This document shows positions 61,940-64,000 of a stretch of DNA of 64,000 bases, in pieces. The stretch comes from an uncultured Phascolarctobacterium sp. (GTDB taxonomy: Bacteria > Bacillota > Negativicutes > Acidaminococcales > Acidaminococcaceae), in assembly GCF_934190775.1 (NCBI RefSeq), contig NZ_CAKPTG010000010.1, positions 28,410-92,409 on the forward strand. Direction: 5' to 3'. Positions within the stretch are counted from its first letter, which is position 1. The number at the start of each line of letters is the position of its first letter. The notes below the pieces were generated by a model. It made no database searches, was not told where the DNA came from, and was given only the letters and a program-made list of their open reading frames with translations. Made by a program: the position numbers and the translations under genes.

Positions 61940-63004
61940 TTACTCATCTACTACATCAACCCCCAATTTCCTAATCCCTTCCATAAGTTCGTCCTTATTT
62001 ATGGTTCCATCCTCAAATGCCTGCTGCATATTTTTGCCAAACGAAATAGAAGGCTTAGAAAAATTATTATATAGCCTGCTGAGTTCAACTGGCTTCCAAG
62101 CACATAAAGGCCATTTACGGCTGTTGTTTGAAAAGTCACTGTATAGCCTTAAAAAGGTTTTAAACCGCTGCTCCGTCAAACATACACCAACTTCTTGCAA
62201 ATCAGTTAAAACAAACTCTATTTGCTTATTTATCTCAGTATATAGCACTGCACTATTAATGTATCTCTCTATTGACCTAAGTATTTTCTCGGATTCGACT
62301 ACGTTCTGGTATTCTTCCAACTCTTTCTTTTCCCATTCGCGCTTAGCATATGAGTAAGCAAAATCTTCACTATCGTGCCAGAAAACAAAGTCCTTTAAAC
62401 GCTTACCTGCAATCTTCTCACCATGAATATCTCTGTTTGCAGATTCGTTGTCAACGCTAAGGCTTTCGACAAACAGCTTTAACGCAGTTCCTTCAGCCGA
62501 GCACCAAAGCATCCCCGGATCGTCCCAGGAAAGCAGTTCATCCCTATCCAAAACGCATAACGGATGATTTAATTGCTCATCAGCAAGCCGATAATAAAAG
62601 TCGAATCTTGAATAACCTTTTTTATAAAGCTTTTTATTCACAATAAAACGTCTGGCGGCGCCACCACGCTTTTCTGCCTCATAAAGCTCATCTATCTCCA
62701 GCACAAAATAGTTATGTGCTTCATATCTGGCTACTTCTGAAAATGCCAGGAAATCCTTCTTCAGAATCTGCTTCTTTGATATTATAGTCTTTTCAACCAA
62801 TTTAAATATATCCCATGCGTCGTCAAGGATAATAGCACCATATAGGTTGGAAAAAGCATTATAGTATTTTCTAAGCAGATCAATATTCGTTCTACCCTTT
62901 TCTGTCACTATATCAAGGCGTCCCTTTGTTTCTATTGCAAGAAGTTGATATTTTTTATTCAATGCTGTCTTTGAGCAAGGTTTCGGTAGTGATTTGCCAG
63001 CCAT
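61940..63004 (-). CDS. Unknown 354-residue protein next to a HEPN-like gene
   Basis: A soluble, charged protein that I cannot place in a family. The N-terminal QLLAIETKGRLDIV has the ExK shape of PD-(D/E)XK nucleases, but no matching upstream aspartate is seen, so this is weak. The middle is rich in K and E helices (KREWEKKELEEYQ), and the C-terminus looks like a helical domain (NMQQAFEDGTINKDELMEG). AAGGAG precedes the ATG by 5 nt. It follows the HEPN-like gene on the same strand by 164 bp. A defence or toxin-antitoxin role is possible but unproven. Lower GC than its neighbours suggests acquired DNA. Confidence 0.75.
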   Translation of the reverse strand: MAGKSLPKPCSKTALNKKYQLLAIETKGRLDIVTEKGRTNIDLLRKYYNAFSNLYGAIILDDAWDIFKLVEKTIISKKQILKKDFLAFSEVARYEAHNYFVLEIDELYEAEKRGGAARRFIVNKKLYKKGYSRFDFYYRLADEQLNHPLCVLDRDELLSWDDPGMLWCSAEGTALKLFVESLSVDNESANRDIHGEKIAGKRLKDFVFWHDSEDFAYSYAKREWEKKELEEYQNVVESEKILRSIERYINSAVLYTEINKQIEFVLTDLQEVGVCLTEQRFKTFLRLYSDFSNNSRKWPLCAWKPVELSRLYNNFSKPSISFGKNMQQAFEDGTINKDELMEGIRKLGVDVVDE

Positions 63005-63063
63005 ATTATTTCTCCTTAATTATTCATAAGCCAAAATTCATTTCACATTATAATATTGATTCA

Positions 63064-63141
63064 TTACGTCTGAGCATGGACTAGCTTTTTTAGTTTTGTC
63101 AAACACGAAGCTTTGGCATAGTTACGGTTCAAGTATTTCAT
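63064..63141 (-). CDS. Possible 25-residue ORF between the two accessory genes
   Basis: ATG at 63141 opens a short basic peptide (MKYLNRNYAKASCLTKLKKL and a few more residues) ending in TAA at 63064. The ribosome site is weak (AAGGCG). It could be a remnant or a small leader peptide; the coding status is uncertain. Confidence 0.25.
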   Translation of the reverse strand: MKYLNRNYAKASCLTKLKKLVHAQT

Positions 63142-63167
63142 AACGGTTCGCCTTGTTATGCTTTTCA

Positions 63168-63689
63168 TCAAATCATAACCTGAATCTGCTTCATATATTC
63201 TTTCAGAACCTTAAGCATATGCTGCAATTCTTTGCAATCCTCTCCAGATATCTCTAAAAAACCATAAGAACCCCATTTCTCACTATAAATTGGATAGCGT
63301 ATATTATTATGCAAGCTACTAAAACGAATATTTTTAAAGACACCGGCTTTCAGCTGATGCTCTAATTGCTGCGCCAATACATCATCTTTACCATATACTA
63401 AAAGTTCAAGGAAAAAATCTATCGCTAAATCCAGGGAATGTCCTATATCCTTAAGTTTAGCTGCATAATAAGTATTGGTCACATCCACCTTGGAGCTTAT
63501 AGCTGTCTTTACTACTTTTTCCATAGCTTGAATATAATAATAAGCAGATTCGTTATACAAGCCATTTTCAAAGAGCACATCTGCTGCTTTTTCATCGTTC
63601 GTAGCGTACACACTATACTCATCAGCAATTTCCGTTCCCTTTTTAACATATCGCATTTTTCCAATTCGTTTATATTTGGCAAAATTCAT
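63168..63689 (-). CDS. HEPN-like domain protein with an Rx4H motif
   Basis: The 173-residue helical protein has ADVLFENGLYNESAYYYIQAMEK, the usual HEPN first-helix pattern, then VVKTAIS. Further on is RFSSLH (R, four residues, H), which fits the catalytic Rx4-6H motif of HEPN RNases, followed by NNIRYPIYS. HEPN proteins often act as toxins or defence RNases. No MNT nucleotidyltransferase antitoxin is next to it; the neighbour is the unknown 354-residue gene. The ATG at 63689 has GGAGGG 12 nt upstream, a rather long spacing. Confidence 0.72.
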   Translation of the reverse strand: MNFAKYKRIGKMRYVKKGTEIADEYSVYATNDEKAADVLFENGLYNESAYYYIQAMEKVVKTAISSKVDVTNTYYAAKLKDIGHSLDLAIDFFLELLVYGKDDVLAQQLEHQLKAGVFKNIRFSSLHNNIRYPIYSEKWGSYGFLEISGEDCKELQHMLKVLKEYMKQIQVMI

Positions 63690-63730
63690 CTTATAGAGTT
63701 ACCCTCCTACCAATTTTAAGATTTATTATC

Positions 63731-63900
63731 TTAGCTATCATCCTTAAGTTTGTCTATATTCATATTTATTCGCTGGCGGACAAAAATTTCCTGCTGGGGA
63801 TGGTAGGAAACGCTTTCATAGGCTGCCAGTTTAGAAACCAGCTCACGCACCTCTGCTTCCGAAAGCTTGGAGTGACGCACAGTGAAATCTCCTCTCTCCT
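63731..63900 (-). pseudogene. Degraded 3' end of an Rpn-family nuclease gene
   Basis: The frame ending in TAA at 63731 reads FTVRHSKLSEAEVRELVSKL and then continues ~35 residues past the point where the Rpn protein at 30652-31572 stops. The shared KLSEAEVREL tail matches that gene's C-terminus. Upstream an in-frame stop and a direct repeat (ACTTTAAGTTTACTTTAAG) break it from any full gene in the window. Confidence 0.6.
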
Positions 63901-63920
63901 CCCTTGACTTTTCTCTCCTC

Positions 63921-64000
63921 TTAAAGTAAACTTAAAGTATGTTCTTCCAAAACTGCAGGTAACATTACGCTTCCAGCTACCTTACCTACGGACAAGAAAA
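63921..64000 (-). CDS. Possible 3' end of a gene entering from the right edge
   Basis: An open frame from the window edge reads GKVAGSVMLPAVLEEHTLSLL and stops at 63921. It is short and no family is recognised. It may be the gene whose tail overlaps the Rpn remnant, or chance. Confidence 0.3.
   Translation of the reverse strand, partial: FLSVGKVAGSVMLPAVLEEHTLSLL

Overview
The window is a stretch of chromosome from a diderm Firmicute, most likely class Negativicutes and probably an Acidaminococcaceae/Phascolarctobacterium-like gut anaerobe; the genus is inference. Typical Firmicutes genes (CodY, YlxM, YlqD, KhpA, RbgA, and the ylxM-ffh-rpsP-khpA-ylqD-rimM-trmD order) sit beside an outer-membrane two-partner secretion transporter, which needs a second membrane. 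A complete set of anaerobic corrin-ring genes fits an organism that uses B12.

Layout. 1-2610: the 3' part of a PreP-like M16 protease. 2.7-6.9 kb (minus strand): an SseB-macro-domain fusion with a suspicious homopolymer at its start, lexA, an exported protein of unknown function, and a PduL-type phosphotransacylase. 7.0-26.9 kb (minus): a two-partner secretion operon made of a 5,888-residue LktA/FhaB-like adhesin, a small YbjN-like protein and a TpsB transporter. 27.3-28.5 kb (plus, divergent): a LytTR-PAS regulator and a partner of unknown function. The shared 396-bp control region holds a strong promoter on each side and a 24-bp palindrome. 28.8-30.4 kb: a CstA-family transporter. 30.5-33.7 kb: a HicB-like antitoxin remnant, an Rpn/PD-(D/E)XK recombination-promoting nuclease, codY and xerC.

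33.9-47.7 kb (minus) is one 14-gene cobalamin operon, cbiD-L-F-G-H-J-ET-A-B, cobD, an alkaline-phosphatase-superfamily gene, cobQ, cobO, cbiC. It lies behind a promoter, a cobalamin riboswitch and a riboswitch terminator. It covers corrin-ring methylation, contraction, amidation, adenosylation and aminopropanol attachment. Cobalt insertion and nucleotide-loop genes are not in the window. The phosphatase-superfamily gene overlaps cobD and is the most interesting functional unknown in the operon.

48.0-53.2 kb: an NlpC/P60 hydrolase, a GtrB-like glycosyltransferase, the RNase P RNA (minus strand, no ORF), an AAA ATPase and a YifB/ComM ATPase. 53.2-61.2 kb: the translation and secretion housekeeping block yraN, rnhB, rbgA, lepB, rplS, a SPOUT-like methyltransferase, trmD, rimM, ylqD, khpA, rpsP, ffh, ylxM. 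61.2-64.0 kb is accessory: an SGNH hydrolase, an unknown 354-residue protein, a HEPN-like protein with an Rx4H motif, and a degraded copy of an Rpn-family 3' end.

Promoters were read by eye as -35/-10 pairs with 16-18 bp spacing, and terminators as GC-rich hairpins followed by T runs. Family names come from recognised motifs; no database search was run.
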